Positions 45,357 to 57,845 of a stretch of DNA of 64,000 bases are shown one piece after another (the stretch's first letter is position 1; every line of letters begins with the position of its first letter). The DNA comes from Oscarella lobularis (taxonomy: Eukaryota; Porifera; Homoscleromorpha; Homosclerophorida; Oscarellidae): contig NC_089176.1 in assembly GCF_947507565.1 (NCBI RefSeq), positions 558,001 to 622,000 of the forward strand. Reading direction: 5' to 3'. The notes under the pieces were generated by a model. It saw only the letters and a program-made list of their open reading frames with translations, ran no database searches and was not told the origin of the DNA. The position numbers and the translations under genes were made by a program.

Positions 45357-45962
45357 AGGCATATGAGGTGGGGCGCCAAGCCATATTGTGCGCAGGGAGG
45401 TCAATAAAAGAGGTGGTTCCCGAAATTGGGGGCCCCCGTTTGTATTTACCTTTAAATCATCGTCGCTCGTCCGCCCCTTTTGTCTGTACGTCCGTCCGTA
45501 ACATACTAGTACATGTAGAATCAGCGATCGGCGAGAGAAACTCCCCGACGTCAGAGGCTCGATCTCACGCCGGGACTTCCACAAGCGCGCGCGAATGGGG
45601 AGATCAGAGCGCGCCGATCAAAGCACGGCACAGATAATGGTCACAAAACTACGAATAACAGTACAATGCTCCCCCGAAAGTATAATGTAGAGCGCAGGCT
45701 ACGTGTGCCGACTAAATATACTAAATATCCGACGTGGCAGTTGGATTTGGTGAATTGGTAGCAGCAATGCTTTCTTCGTAAATTGCATTCTCCGAACTTC
45801 GTTGGCTTTTTCTGAAAAAGAGATATGGGTAGGCAAAGCGCATTACTAAACGTTATAGTACGCTCGTGGAATGTAATAGAGTGCGTTCTCACTGGCCCTT
45901 CTCGACCCCGAGTCACTATATACAAAGAAGCTTACTCATTGCACATTGTAGTTTATTGTCTT
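45357..45962. other. Convergent intergenic region with no gene seen
   Basis: About 600 bp between two convergent stops. Short frames are present without recognisable features; presumed 3' UTRs. Confidence 0.4.
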
Positions 45963-48900
45963 TTAGCTTAAATACCGCTGATATGGCTCCGCGTACACGG
46001 TCTCTTCAAGAGGCTTAGATACAGAATCGAAGCTCGTTTGCCTGTTATCCAGAGTATACCCACTTTTTTTTAGAAAATCAATAACTGACCTGTCAAAAAG
46101 AGGATTTCGGTACGTCACGTTTACAGTCATGTCGTCGTCGTCTTTTTTGTCCTTTCTGTGCAAAATCAATTTAAAAGCTTCAATATTTCTTATTCGTAGC
46201 GATCTTTCCTACCCTTTGCCTTTGGGTGAGGTGGCTGCAGGCTTTGGTTCGGCGTAGATCGCCTCCGACGCCTCGCCTTGCCGTTGTCTATAATAGTGAT
46301 TTATAGACATCTTGCTTGTTCAGTAGTAGGTACGGTGCCTAACCTGACACCGTCGTAATCGTTAGTCGTTCCAGAGGCCGTTGAAACTTTGGGCATCCAC
46401 CTGTACCAAAGCGTCGATCATGTAACCGAACAAAGCTAGTTTGGTCGTCTACCTGATCTTTTTCTTCCTCATGTAGAGTACTATCACTATGACTACCGCA
46501 GCAATCGATACCAACAAAACAGCTCCGATTGCTCCGCCTATAATGGCTGGATTGCTCTTGCTCGTCTCTGTTCCGCCATTAATGGTTGGGTTGCTCGTCT
46601 CTGTTCCACCAATAATAGGAGAGTTGCTCTTGCTCGTCTCTGTTCCACCAATAATAGGCGAGTTGCTCTTGCTCGTCTCTGCTGATGCTGGCATAGTTGC
46701 CGTTTGTGCTTGTGTTGTTGTTTGGAAATCCGTCGCTTGTGCTTGTGTTGTTGTTTGGAAATCCGTCGCTTGTGCTTGTGTTGTTGTTTGGAAATCCGTC
46801 GCTTGTGCTTGTGTTGTTGTTTGGAAATCCGTCGCTTGTGCTTGTGTTGTTGTTTGGAAATCCGTCGCTTGTGTTGTTTCTACAGGCGGCAAAGGGAGCT
46901 CAATTAGTACGACTATGCGAGGCTTGTATGTATGTGATTTTTTTCTGTTTTGCGTTTGCTATTACGACTGTCTCCCCTTAAACCTACCTCTGCATTCGTC
47001 ACTGTAACTGTATCCAACGTCGTCCAGTGCAATTACGGATGACGTTGTTCTTGTAAAGCCTCGAAATTCAACTCGCGTTGTCACCCCTGGAGCCTTCGCA
47101 TTCAGTGTCGCATCTCCTTCTTGCCACTCGTTTCCACTCGCTGCGTTGGTCATATTCCACAATGTTTTCATCTCTTTGCCGTCTATAACTTCAACTACCG
47201 CCAACCAGGCAACAGGAGTAAGATCGTTCGCAACGATTCTGTACCAGAACTTAATGCCACACGGCTTCATGGTTCCTCCCAAAGGAATTCCGGTCAAAAC
47301 AGCCAATTTATTACCTTTACCTCTTTGTAAAGCCATGTAGGCGTAGTGACCTTTTGACGAATTTTTCGTGTGGTCCAGTGCTAATTGCCTGACATCACCC
47401 GGAGCAAGACCATTCCAGCGTATCCACGTAGAATTCATTGACCTGCTAGTAGACGCAACCCAATCGCAGAAAGACCTTTCAAATGAACACGGCTGTTTAT
47501 CTACAAAAAAAGGAACCTAGAAATGTGTATATGCAATCATTCTTCATTTACCTGGGCAAGGGGTTAGTTCAATGTCATCAAAAGCCAAGGAGAAATCTTC
47601 GTCAGTCGAACGAGTGACTTCAATCTCTAACTTTCTGACCGGGTTTATAAATGCCAATTCTTCGTACGTCCACCGCCTTGCTGATGTCCAAAACGCGATT
47701 GTTTGACTTCCGTCTGGCTCCTTTATTGACACGCGAACCTTGCCTCGAGCTATATAGACCCAACCTCGGACTCCGCACGATTTCGACGAAAGCCTGCTCG
47801 ACAACGCCAGTCCAGCAGCAGCAGTTTTATTCGACGACGTCGTTGAATCGGCCAGAAGAAAATAGCCTTGTTGATTTAGTCCGACCGTGTGGTCTAGTGG
47901 GGGACAGGCTTGAGACTGTAAACAGGGAGCGGACTTTTTCCAGCCAACAGGAAGTCCTGCATCAATCCATATGCTACTGCCTTTGCCCTCAAAAGAGGAA
48001 TCTAAAAAGCGCGTATTAATGAACTAAAAGCATTTCTCAAAAACGGTTACAGGTGCAGGGAAGATACTGGAGACTGTGTAGGGTGATGACGCCCATCTCT
48101 TTTCCTTCTCTCTCCGCGAAAATGGCAACAGACACAGGAAAAACGTCGAAGAAGACTTCTTTCTGAAAACGTCGTCCGCTGCCTGCCGTCACAAAGCTAG
48201 AAACGACGCTTCCATTGGGATGAATCACGTTGACTCTTAGACTGCTAAATATCAAGCTGGAATCAAGTTCGTATACGAGTCTCAAAGAGCAGATATTGTC
48301 GCCAGAGTATATCAGTCTACTTTCTAACTGAACAGTGTGCTGGTCTGACGGTATGTCGGACGACGTAAACTCAGCTACGAGTTTGTTCTGGGCGAGATTG
48401 TTTGGGTCTTGTTGAAGGCGCCATGACAGAATGTTGATTGGTAACGGCCAATTTCTTTCTGCGTAATTCCAAGAGCATGTTCCAGAAGAGAACGTGCAAG
48501 GATCCATGTCTAGGAAAAAAATGACTTTCAGTTAAGATATCATAGAGATAGGAATGCAAAGATTTATTACTTGGACAAGACAGATATTCGACGTCGTCCA
48601 AGGCTACTCTTGCGTTTGAATTGACATCAAAGTTGCCTTGAATTACAAATCTCCACTGAGGTGAAGGAGGAGAATTGAGAGACCCCATTTCTATTGGATG
48701 CCAGTTGTTTGTTTGAATGCTTGAGACGTTCTCGAATCTCTTAATGGTATTGTTCTGCTTGTCGACGATAAAAAGACTGAGAGAGTCGCTCGACTTGACA
48801 TTATACATGTAGAGGACAAATTTGACAAAACACACATTATCGTCCTCATTGACGGTTTGACTGACGAGCTGCGCTACCTTTCCTCTACTAGACCATCCAT

Positions 48901-49711
48901 CAACAAAGACGTATCTGCCTTGGCTCGACATAGTCGTGTGATCGATTGCTGGACGATAGGGCGACAAAGGGCTAATCTTCCAAAGAACCTTTTTTGAACT
49001 CTGCTGTACTTCAGTTGACCAGGAGCAAAAATTTCCTTCAAAGGTACACCCTAAAAACACGTAAATTCATGGAACAACGGAACGTTAATACAATATCTTA
49101 CATCTACAGGAGAGAAACTGGACATCATCGACAGCGGCTTCTCCTCCATAATTTGTGCTATATGACATGACAAACAAAACGTTAGAGGGTTCAACGATCT
49201 CGAGGGACACTAAAGTCGTCGTCCACTCCAGATAGCTTGGTTTCATCTTAGCAATCGTTGTTCGAGACGGATACAGCTGCACTTCTAATTGTCCGTGATA
49301 ATCGACTGAGTAGGCAAATCGTAGTCCGCAGATGTTGTCCGACGGCTGAATTAGAACGCTTTCCAGCTCGCTCGCCCATCCGGTGGAGGAGGGTCCCACC
49401 GTCCCGAAGTACCGCCCCTTTCCTGAGATTTCGAACGTGTGGTCTCCGTACGGATCTAGCCAGTTTATAAGGCTGGATCCCGTTTTCCAGTCGTGGTTTC
49501 GAGAACCGTTCGGTTGCCAGCCGCACGTACTCGTTTCAAAAGTGCAATTGGCCAAGTCTAAGAAAAGATGTGATACTGACTGCGTGTCCGAGGGAATATG
49601 ATTTCGATGTGCTTCTGACTAATATACAGTACCGATTAGAGCGCGAGCTGGTGCAATCATGAAGAACAAAACCAATATAGCAACGCCGCCATGACGTCCG
49701 TAACACGCCAT
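45963..49711 (-). CDS. Five-MAM-domain mucin-like transmembrane protein
   Basis: Starts at the ATG at 49711 with a signal peptide (GGVAILVLFFMIAPARA). Five MAM domains follow: 49550-49100 (CTFETSTCGWQ .. DDVQFLSC), 49050-48570 (CTFEGNFCSWS .. DDVEYLSC), 48500-48050, 48000-47555 and 47500-46985 (CSFERSFCDWV .. DDVGYSYSDEC). The fourth is weakest at its N-terminus. A Thr-rich juxtamembrane stalk comes next, with 11-residue repeats (ATDFQTTTQAQ) and 13-residue TETSKSNSPIIGG repeats, then TM (GAVLLVSIAAVVIVIVLYM). The tail, in short exons, carries NDYDGV, EAIYAEPKP, VTYRNPLF and ETVYAEPYQRYLS. The tyrosine motifs suggest phosphorylation-dependent adaptor binding. MAM domains usually mediate adhesion. 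The ligand is unknown. Confidence 0.85.
46706..46880 (-). repeat. Coding minisatellite, 33-bp unit
   Basis: Five near-identical 33-bp units encode the Thr/Gln stalk repeat of the MAM protein. Adjacent 39-bp units (46550-46680) encode three TETSKSNSPIIGG-type repeats. The near-identity at DNA level implies recent expansion or homogenisation. Confidence 0.9.
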
Positions 49712-50174
49712 ATCTGCGTGCCCTTTTTGTCGTGTCAATTGGCGCAACTTAAACTGCTGTATACCAAGATTGATTTTTGAACGCTTTTCTGAAAGGCCAC
49801 GCCTCTTTTACGCGTGGATATCAACGGAGAAGGGAAGTGAGTCACTCAGACGGCGAGTTAATTAGCCTGAGCACGTGGCCTGGTACGAGGCGAGTACACA
49901 AGTCTGTCTCGTTTTCGACAGGCCTGCAGGAACAGGAACGTGCACCAACGACGACCATAGTCTACTACACACAGCATATTTATGGTCATAAGCGGTGAGC
50001 ACACCAGAGATTTGTGTCGGCTACTCAGTGACGGTTTTCCCTGGTAGACTAAAGCACAGCCTATTTATCTAGAGTAACAAGACTCAACGGCAGACCAGTA
50101 CTTTTACCTGTTCTTTCTTGATACGGGACTCGACCTACGGGCCTCTTCAGCACATCAACCGTCCGATTCCGTGA
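49712..50174. other. Divergent intergenic region
   Basis: No supported gene. It presumably holds the promoters of the MAM receptor (-) and the selenocysteine lyase (+). Confidence 0.4.
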
Positions 50175-51982
50175 ATGTCGTACGCCAACCTTTCCTTTTT
50201 GCACTGTTTTATTGCTAGTAGCTATTTGAAAGGCGCGAACGCAAGGTGTACCTCGACTGCAACGCTACAACGCCTCTGGCAGAGGACGTTCTTCGTGCAA
50301 TCTACAGTGCATTAGCCGATTGCTGGGCTAATCCGAGCAGTTCACACAACGAAGGTTGTGAAAAATGAATTAACTTTCTATGTCTAATGCATTGACAGGT
50401 AAAAAGGCCAAGGTTGTTATTGACAATGCAAGACACTGGGTGTCAAAGATGATCAATTCTACAGAGAGAGGTTCTAATGAAAAATAGTCTCAGATGAACC
50501 ACGTTGATGATTACAATTTTACTCTTTTTTTTCAGACGTCATCTTTACGTCTGGAGGGACCGAGTCTAATAACCTGGCTATTCATTCGGCTGTTGAGTAC
50601 TACTCCAGCTCAAGGGACTTTGGTCGCCTGCCGCACGTTGTCACTACTAATCTTGAACACGATTCAGTTGCCTTATGTGTACAAGCACTAAAGCAAAAGG
50701 GCTGTATAGGTATGGAATTCGTTCGTGCGCGTTCTTTAGTCAAATGTGCATGCAGATTTGTCCGTTGTTTTGGCTTCACACGAGGATGGAACAGTGCACG
50801 CTGAGGATATCGTTGCTGAGCTGAGGTACCCGCCCAGTGGTGGTAGTTCATAGGCGAGATTCTTCATTTCTCTTGTCAGGCCAAATACAGTTCTTGTGTC
50901 CGTAATGATGGCAAATAATGAGACAGGCATCATTCAGGTAATTAGACTATTGCAGTGATAGGCCTTAAAAATTGCTGATGCTCTCTAGCCTGTTTCTGAA
51001 ATTGCTTCTGCAGTGAAAAAATGGTCAACACAGCAAAAGACAAGAATACTGATTCACACAGACGCAGCCCAAGTATGTACACTGTTTCGTTTTCCAGCTG
51101 GCCTCGTCTCGTCTTCTAGGCAATAGGAAAAATTCCTGTTGACGTGGAAGATCTTGGAGTTGATTACCTCACAATAGCTGGTCATAAGGTCAGTCAGTTA
51201 GTCGTGTTGTTTGAATGAAAGATTTTTTGCAGTTCTATGGTCCTCGTACGGGTGCTCTATACGCAAGGAATCCTGGCGTAGATACGCCCATTCATGCCAT
51301 GTTGTACGGAGGGGGACAAGAGAGAAATTTTCGACCGGGGTAATACAATGGAAGCTAATTAAAGAAACGACGTCATTTACGCGTCCAGGACGGAGAATAC
51401 AGGCATGATAGCAGGTCTGGGTAAAGCGGCAGAGTTGGTTTGTAAAAATCTGGACGAGTACTCACGGAAGATGGTCAACAGTCGAGATTATTTAGAGAGC
51501 AACCTCGAGGTGCGTAGCCATAAATGTCGATAGCCTCGTCTTGCATATGTTTTGCGTCAAAAGGAAGCGTTCGAGGGCTCGGTGCAATTTAACGGTCGCT
51601 TTCTGACTTCTCGTCGTTTACCTAACACGTGCAACGTATCTTTTGTAGACTCGAGACTTGGCGGTAAGTTAGATAATTCAATTTTTTCATTTACGTTTTT
51701 GTATTATTATAACTGCAGGTTCTCAAATTTTGGCTTCGCTACAGCACACACTTGCGAGCAATGGATCGGCATGTCACGAAGGGGCAAGCAGGTAAATAGT
51801 AACCACGCTATGTTTTTTCTTTCTTTCAAACTTGCATCAGACCATCACCTATTTTGTCAGCTATTGGAGTTCCAGAAGCCATTGCACTGCGAGCGCTTAG
51901 ACTAAGTACGGGACGCCAAACGACACAGGACGACATTGATTGCGTTGTGGAAGACATCCGAGTTGCGCTTACCAAACAATAG
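50175..51982 (+). CDS. SCLY: Selenocysteine lyase-like PLP enzyme
   Basis: SCLY converts selenocysteine to alanine and selenide, or acts as a related cysteine desulfurase. The best model begins ATGTC at 50175, splices to about 50233 and reads [20 protein letters not shown]. Later exons give [63 protein letters not shown], the PLP lysine in [48 protein letters not shown], and the catalytic-cysteine segment [20 protein letters not shown]. The details ([17 protein letters not shown] after the Cys) favour SCLY over NFS1. About ten short introns. No mitochondrial presequence, which fits cytosolic SCLY. GatA starts 90 bp downstream. Confidence 0.9.
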
Positions 51983-52072
51983 AGATAAACATTAGTAGAG
52001 CTTTACAAATTATTGAGCCCTATCACGTGATGAATTCCTATGTAGTAAATTTGTTGCCGTAAGAACAGCAAC

Positions 52073-54374
52073 ATGCGTCGTCTCTCGCCTTTCGTCCATC
52101 GAATCCGAGTGTCGAGACAAGTGCGTCGAAGCAGCAGGAGTAGCGTATGCTCTCTCAAACTTCACGAGGTGAAGCAAACGTCTGAAGGACCCGAACTGAA
52201 ACGACATCGAACGATCTAGGTTCTCGTCGAAATGAACGCCGGCCGTTTGAGCTCGGTCGAAATAACGCAGGCGTGCATCGATCAAATGCGACAAAATCGA
52301 CACCTCAACGCGACGATTTCCGAAATTTCGACCGAAATTGCACTCCAGCAAGCTCGCTCCGCGGACGCGAGACGAAAGCAGGGTCAGTCGGCCGTAGATC
52401 GATAGACGAGCGCCTTTTCTCAAGCCCTTCGTCTCGAAGAGTTATTCGTAATTAGCTATTTAATTAATTTAATTAATTAATTAAAATAACGGAGGAAGAC
52501 GACGTTTTAAGGCGGGGCAGAATTAATTAATTAATTAAATTATGACACTTTTGATTGGCACGCAAAAAATGTTGACTTGTGTTTCCTTTCTAGGCTTGCC
52601 TCCACGTCGTCTCGATGGCATTCCTGTTATTGTGAAGGATAATTATGCTGTGGAGCAAATGCCCATGACCTGCGCATCGAACATGCTACGAGGCAAGAGA
52701 CTGATGTCAATTTCTCCTGTTAATAACCACGTTCCCAGACTTCGCTCCATCCTATACTGCCACTGTGGTGCGGCGTTGGCTCGACGAAGGAGCAATTTTG
52801 CTGGGAAAAGCAAACATGGACGAATTTGGAACCGGGTACACAAGCGAAACGGATTATACGTTTCAATTCAATTGATATTTTTTTTCTTGCGCGTGTAGAA
52901 ATGCTGGGTCAAGAAGCTTTTTGGGTCCATCGTTGAATCCGTGGCGACGGAAAGACCTGCCTGGCGAGCCAGTTCCGGGAGGAAGCTCGGGGGGAAGCGT
53001 TGCTGCAGTGGCAGCAAATATGTGCTACGGGTTAGAAATCAACCCGTGGTTTTTTTTTGAACACTCACTTGTCACTTCGTAGGTCTCTCGGGTCAGATAC
53101 CGGTGGTTCCGTTCGTCTGCCCGCCTCGTATTGCGGCATCGTCGGATACCAGCCGTCATATGGCCGAGCGTCGCGATTTGGTCTGGTGCCGCTCGCCAGT
53201 TCACTCGATTGTCCGTCCGTGTTTGCGAGAAGCGTGCAGGATGCAGCTTTACTTGGAGGTTGCTCGTTTGTAATTTGCTTCCGATTGGATTTTTATTTTG
53301 GTATAGATGTCATGTGCGGCCACGATCCGCTGGATGCGACCAGCGTTCGTGGACCTCGTCTCGACACTCTCGCCGCTTTTGCTTCTGTTGATCTAGACGC
53401 CGACTATCCTCTTGAGGGCGTACGGATCGGCATTCCTCAGGTATAGAGCTCTCGTCTTCCAGTGCGTCACTCACATCACCGTTTGAAAACTAGGAACTCT
53501 ACGTCGAGGAATTGAGTGATGACGGTCGTCGACTTTGGATGAAAGCAGCTGATTGGCTTCAGGACGCGGGCGCCGAAGTCGTACCGGTATCGCTACCGTC
53601 TATACCTTTGGCAGTAGCGTGCTACGAAACTGTGTGCTCCGGAGAGGCCTTTTCGAACATGTCGAAATTTAGCGGACTCACGTTTGGTGGGTGTAGTGAG
53701 AGATTGGGATAGGAGTGCCTATATTCCTGATTTTAGTCTACCTACTTTGTTCTTATCTTTAGGAGGTCAACCACTGGTTGCAGATGCATCTTCAACAGCT
53801 TTTGCTCATTGCAGAGAACAACTCCTTGGCAAGCACATGAGAGATCGAATAACTTTCGGAAGTTTTGTCCTGTCAGAAAGGTAGATCATTTTACATTACT
53901 CCAAGACTATGTCAAACTTTTAATTAAATCATTATAGAGGTGACGATAGCGGAAAATTCTTTACGCTGGCTGCCAAAGCTCGTCGGCTAATATATGACGA
54001 TTTCAATAAAGTTCTGCGTAAAGACAAAGGAGTCGACGTCCTTCTATGTCTTTCATCTATCGGTCAAGCGTTCTATGCTGGGACGGATCGTGAAAAAGAA
54101 TCGTCGGACGGAGTCAGTCTAATGCTGACACCAACAAATTTGGCTGGCAAGAACATCATAGTGTACCCTGGTCTCAATTCTCTAATAGAAGAGGCTTTTT
54201 TATATAGGAGCAACTGGTATTTCTATACCATGTGGATTATCATCAAGTGATAAACTTCCAATTGGATTACAGGTCATGGGGAGGCGTTTTGGAGACGAAA
54301 TTATATTTAGGGTATCACGCGTGCTCGAAGCGAAAGCCGGTTTCACCTACTTTCGTAGTCAGGAACTTAATTAA
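52073..54374 (+). CDS. QRSL1: Mitochondrial Glu-tRNA(Gln) amidotransferase subunit A
   Basis: GatA/QRSL1 makes Gln-tRNA(Gln) in mitochondria as part of GatCAB. Exon 1 (52073-52168) encodes an Arg/Ser-rich presequence ([20 protein letters not shown]); exon 2 starts at 52220 ([20 protein letters not shown]). The first catalytic Lys is in [18 protein letters not shown] joins [14 protein letters not shown] across a GC-AG intron (52693-52738); the amidase signature reads [18 protein letters not shown], then [11 protein letters not shown]. The C-terminal part has [15 protein letters not shown] and ends SQELN at 54374. The Lys-cisSer-Ser triad is complete. Intron 2 (about 210 bp) is unusually long for the window and rich in TTAATTAA. 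Pieces of its last exons are copied at 58164 and 61029. Confidence 0.92.
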
Positions 54375-54459
54375 ATACGTTTTTGATGATTTATTCATTA
54401 TGCATACAAAAAAATTGCTACAAAATCACAGTATCTAAGGAAACGATAAAGCTTGTCAA

Positions 54460-56331
54460 TTATTCGAAATGATTGGTGAGCAATGCTCTCCTTTCGTCTT
54501 CGTTTTGCTGTTTATCACCTTGTATCTCATTTGGGTTTTCATTTTCTTTAGATCGCCAGTACTCCGTAAATGTCGAAAGCATGACGTTCATCGTTCCTTG
54601 TAAAAACACGAAAAAGGAAAGAAGACGGAAAAGAGAGCAGAGAGAGAATAGCATTCGATCAGCGAATTCCCACAAGGGCTTTCCATAAATAAAAGCCTCA
54701 GCTCGAAATGCCGTTGCAGTTCTTCCACGAGAAATTGGTCCTTCCAGAGCAAGATCGATCAGGTACCTCGCAAAGTTGATGAATGTCATGTAAGCCATGA
54801 TGAATGGGTATACGTAGAAACTATAGATTGACGTCTTTGCATCCATGTGAATACGCTCGTGTTCTATGGTCGTGTGGACCTTTAGGGACCACAGATCTTT
54901 CGCTAACTTCCGAATGGTAATCGCCAATACAACTTGAACGGAAACTGCCGTCAAATTAGACGTAAAATACGCTATTTGAAGAGGTATATTCGACGAGGCA
55001 TTTGACGAGACATTCTCGACGGCTAAACTGCAGCCTGAGCGGTGGAGACAAGTGTAATTGGCGTATATAGATAGAAAGCAGTAAACAACTGGAAAGCAAC
55101 TAATGGAGATCAGGCCCACAGCAATGAAAACGTCAAAGCCCTGCTTTGGCTCCGTATCTTTAATCTTCTTCAAGATGCCGAAGCCAAGAAGGCATAAAAG
55201 AGAAGAAAGGATGTATTCAGCTAGGTTAGTTCCAGCGTAGTAGTCCGTACTTCCCATTAGTTCAGCCGATATAAAAGCACCACTCCAGGCTAGAGTAGCT
55301 CCAAGTGCCACAGAAAGAATGCACAAGAATCGTTTCACAACTGGTTTGAGTGAGTCATAGTTTATTTGGCTCTCTCCTCCCAATGGATTCAACTTTTGCA
55401 GTGGCGTCGTCGACCAGAAATGAAGTACTCCCGATTTTTTGCTGCTCTTCGCTACTTTCGCCAGTAAGAAAAATAGCAGAACAACGCACAACTGTATATA
55501 GAAGGGGCGCAAGCGTTTCTCTACTTTCAAATAACGCTCTTTCTCTTTAATACCGCAGTTTACATTTGCTGTTCTCTTCAAAGGCAGTCCCACGTCTTTT
55601 ATGTAGTCCAAAAATTTCTCTAATCCGATAAACAGCACTGCAAAAATAGAAACAACAAAAATTGCCGTCACCTTCTCCTTAGAGCCTTTCGAATCAGATA
55701 TATCATATCGAGATTTGGTGAAAAACAAATACAAAAGAACGAAGAAGAATACCAGTGACGCTAAGTTGTAGCAAAATCCTGCAGCAGTGGTACTGCTGCT
55801 AAATTCAGAAACGTTTGATTCGGATTTGCATTTGACAATGGCACGTGCCATAAACACAATAGTTCTTATAATTGCAGCAGCAGCGACCGCAGTGAGAATA
55901 AACAGAACGATCATAACTGCTATGTCCATTGGCTGCATTGACCTCTCGTTATCTTCCTTCCACAACTCTACATCACGACCCTGCCAAATGCGTGAAGCGA
56001 CGTAAATCACGCCTCGTGAAAAAATTGTCAAAGTCATTGCCGCAAATCCAAGCCAGTACATTACACTGTAGTCAGACAAGTCGCTATTCGTATGCTGGGA
56101 ATCAAGGGAACTCGATAAGGCAAAGCTAAGCGAAACAACAGCGGCAAGCACGCAGATGGTGATGAACGTTAACGTGTACTTCGTGGAACTAGCACCTTCC
56201 TCTATAAACAAGAAATCGACTTCTTTTTGTCTACTAAGTTACTGCGTACCATTAGAATTGACAAAATCTGTTACTGGTTGATCGCCAGCATCTATTTGCT
56301 GCCACTGGCCAAATGTTTTAGTGCTATCCAT
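54460..56331 (-). CDS. Polytopic membrane protein, copy 1 of 3
   Basis: Two exons. The first begins at the ATG at 56331 (MDSTKTFGQWQQIDAGDQ, ending FVNSN) and splices to EEGASSTKYTLTF; the second is open to 54460, total about 607 residues. About a dozen hydrophobic segments are visible, e.g. FITICVLAAVVSLSFALSS, MPMDIAVMIVLFILTA-like, LCVVLLFFLLAKVA, FLCILSVALGATLAWSG and MLFSLCSLFRLLSFFVFLQ, with N-glycosylation sites in a loop before the last third and an acidic C-tail. No confident family. The two-halves layout and the FRLLSFF segment faintly recall otopetrin proton channels, but this is only a suggestion. Divergent from the methyltransferase, 73 bp away. Confidence 0.8.
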
Positions 56332-56404
56332 GCTTGCTGGGCTCAGTGATTCGGGCAGAGAGCTGAGCTCACGCGAGGAAAATCAGGTGGTCTATACGGG
56401 AGCT
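56332..56404. promoter_or_regulatory. Short bidirectional promoter region
   Basis: 73 bases between the start codons of the membrane protein (56331) and methyltransferase (56405). The geometry recurs at 60466 and 63086, so the pair duplicated with its shared promoter. Confidence 0.5.
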
Positions 56405-57645
56405 ATGGAAGAGGACAAAGCATTCTTTAGCGAATTGTACACTGAAGATTCCATAGCGGCATTTGAAAAGCTAAATGGAGTAGGTTACATTGGAAGCCAA
56501 GGAAAAGCTTTTACCGAGGCAAGAGTCTATAGAGGCTAAAAGCGGCTGCTTGCTAGCTAGCTGTGACTTTACAAAGGAAGTTGCACCTCTGCTTGGGCTC
56601 AAAGAGGGAGACAGAGTTCTCGACATTGGTTCAGGGATTGGTGACGTGGCCTTTCACCTAGCAAAGGTCTGTCGGCACAAGTCCATGTCGATGTTTCGAC
56701 TAAATCGTCTCGGTAGTTTAACGGTGCCGATCGACGTTCTGGGAGTCGATATTTCTGCCGCTGTGGTTAAAGTTGGTAGCGAAAGAGCTGCTTCGACGGA
56801 TGTAGGAAAGGGAAACGTGAGTTTCTGGTACAGTCTATGTAGACTAGAAACTTGAGCTATTTTTGTTTAGGTGAAGTTCGAAATATGCGATGCAACGCAG
56901 GCTGATTTTCCTAGTTGCACTTTTGACGTCATAGTGATGCGCTCCGCCCTAATGCACTTGCCATATGACAAAAAATACAAAGTTGTTGAAAATTCTTTTG
57001 TAAGAACTGATTTTTTTTCTATGCCTTTTGTGAAAAATTAATTATCAGAGGTGGCTCGAACCGGGTGGACGACTCATACTCAACGATATTCACACTATCA
57101 AGGAAATTCCGGATGCAGCACTTCAAGATCACATGAAGAAACGTCATTGGTATCTACTGTCATTTGAGAAAATTTTGCAAGTCAGTAGACGAGTATCCTC
57201 TTTTACTGAACACTGCAAGCACATAGGAAACTATAATTGAATCTAAAGAACGTGGGCTGGTGTTATTAATTTCGATACAGTACAGTAGTAGAATAAGTGG
57301 AACCACGCAGTGTTTGGTGTTTGTGGCAGTGCTAGAACAGCTTTTCATGAAAATCCTTTTTTGTTAGTATCTTGAACGTGCTGGATATCGTTGTGTTACG
57401 ATCAAGGACAAAAGCAAAGAATTCGCAGAGTCTCTCACTGATGAACTCATTCAGTTTGAAGCGAAACAGGAAGAACTGCTGAAGGTACATACCGGTAGTC
57501 AAATGAGGCATATAAAATGAATGTCGAATTCTATTAGGATATGCCAAAAGGCAGTTTTGAGGTGACTCTGAGTCACTGGAAATGGAAACAAGAGTGGGCT
57601 GCAAAACAGGCATTTGGAAAGTTTTACATACTAGCAGAAAAATGA
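56405..57645 (+). CDS. Phosphoethanolamine N-methyltransferase-like protein, copy 1
   Basis: A SAM-dependent methyltransferase resembling the C-terminal (PMT-2-type) domain of phosphoethanolamine N-methyltransferases. Exon 1: MEEDKAFFSELYTEDSIAAF. Next: DFTKEVAPLLGLKEGDRVLD running into motif I (VLDIGSGIGD). A probable 36-bp intron leads to VLGVDISAAVVKVGSERAA, then VKFEICDATQADFPSCTFDV and RSALMHLPYDKKY. Further exons give WLEPGGRLILNDIHTIKEIP, YLERAGYRCVTIKDKSKEFA and HWKWKQEWAAKQAFGKFYIL, ending at 57645. Likely role: methylating phosphoethanolamine or its derivatives toward phosphocholine. It appears to be the only intact copy of the three. Confidence 0.82.
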
Positions 57646-57845
57646 CGATCACGAAGACTGCCTGAGTATTTGTTGTACTGTACCCGTTCTCTTTTGTGTT
57701 GTGACTTTGTCGTGACGTAGGCTATACGGGAGATAGTCTTGGGATAGGTGTAGAGGCATAGATACTAGAAGCAGAGAGAGCTAGAAGCATAGATAGAAGA
57801 CTGTAGCCTCTGTAGCCTGGTTCCAGACCTCCCCCGCGCGTTAAT

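Noticed and set aside
46697-46981. Repeats that at first look like a CRISPR array, and plus-strand frames across them
   Set aside because: The 33-bp units are directly adjacent without unique spacers and encode the Thr/Gln stalk of the minus-strand MAM gene.
56330-56404. Methyltransferase start at ATG 56330, overlapping the antisense start codon of the membrane protein
   Set aside because: In copy 3 the equivalent ATG runs into a stop after four codons, while the ATG at 56405 is kept, so the downstream start is preferred.
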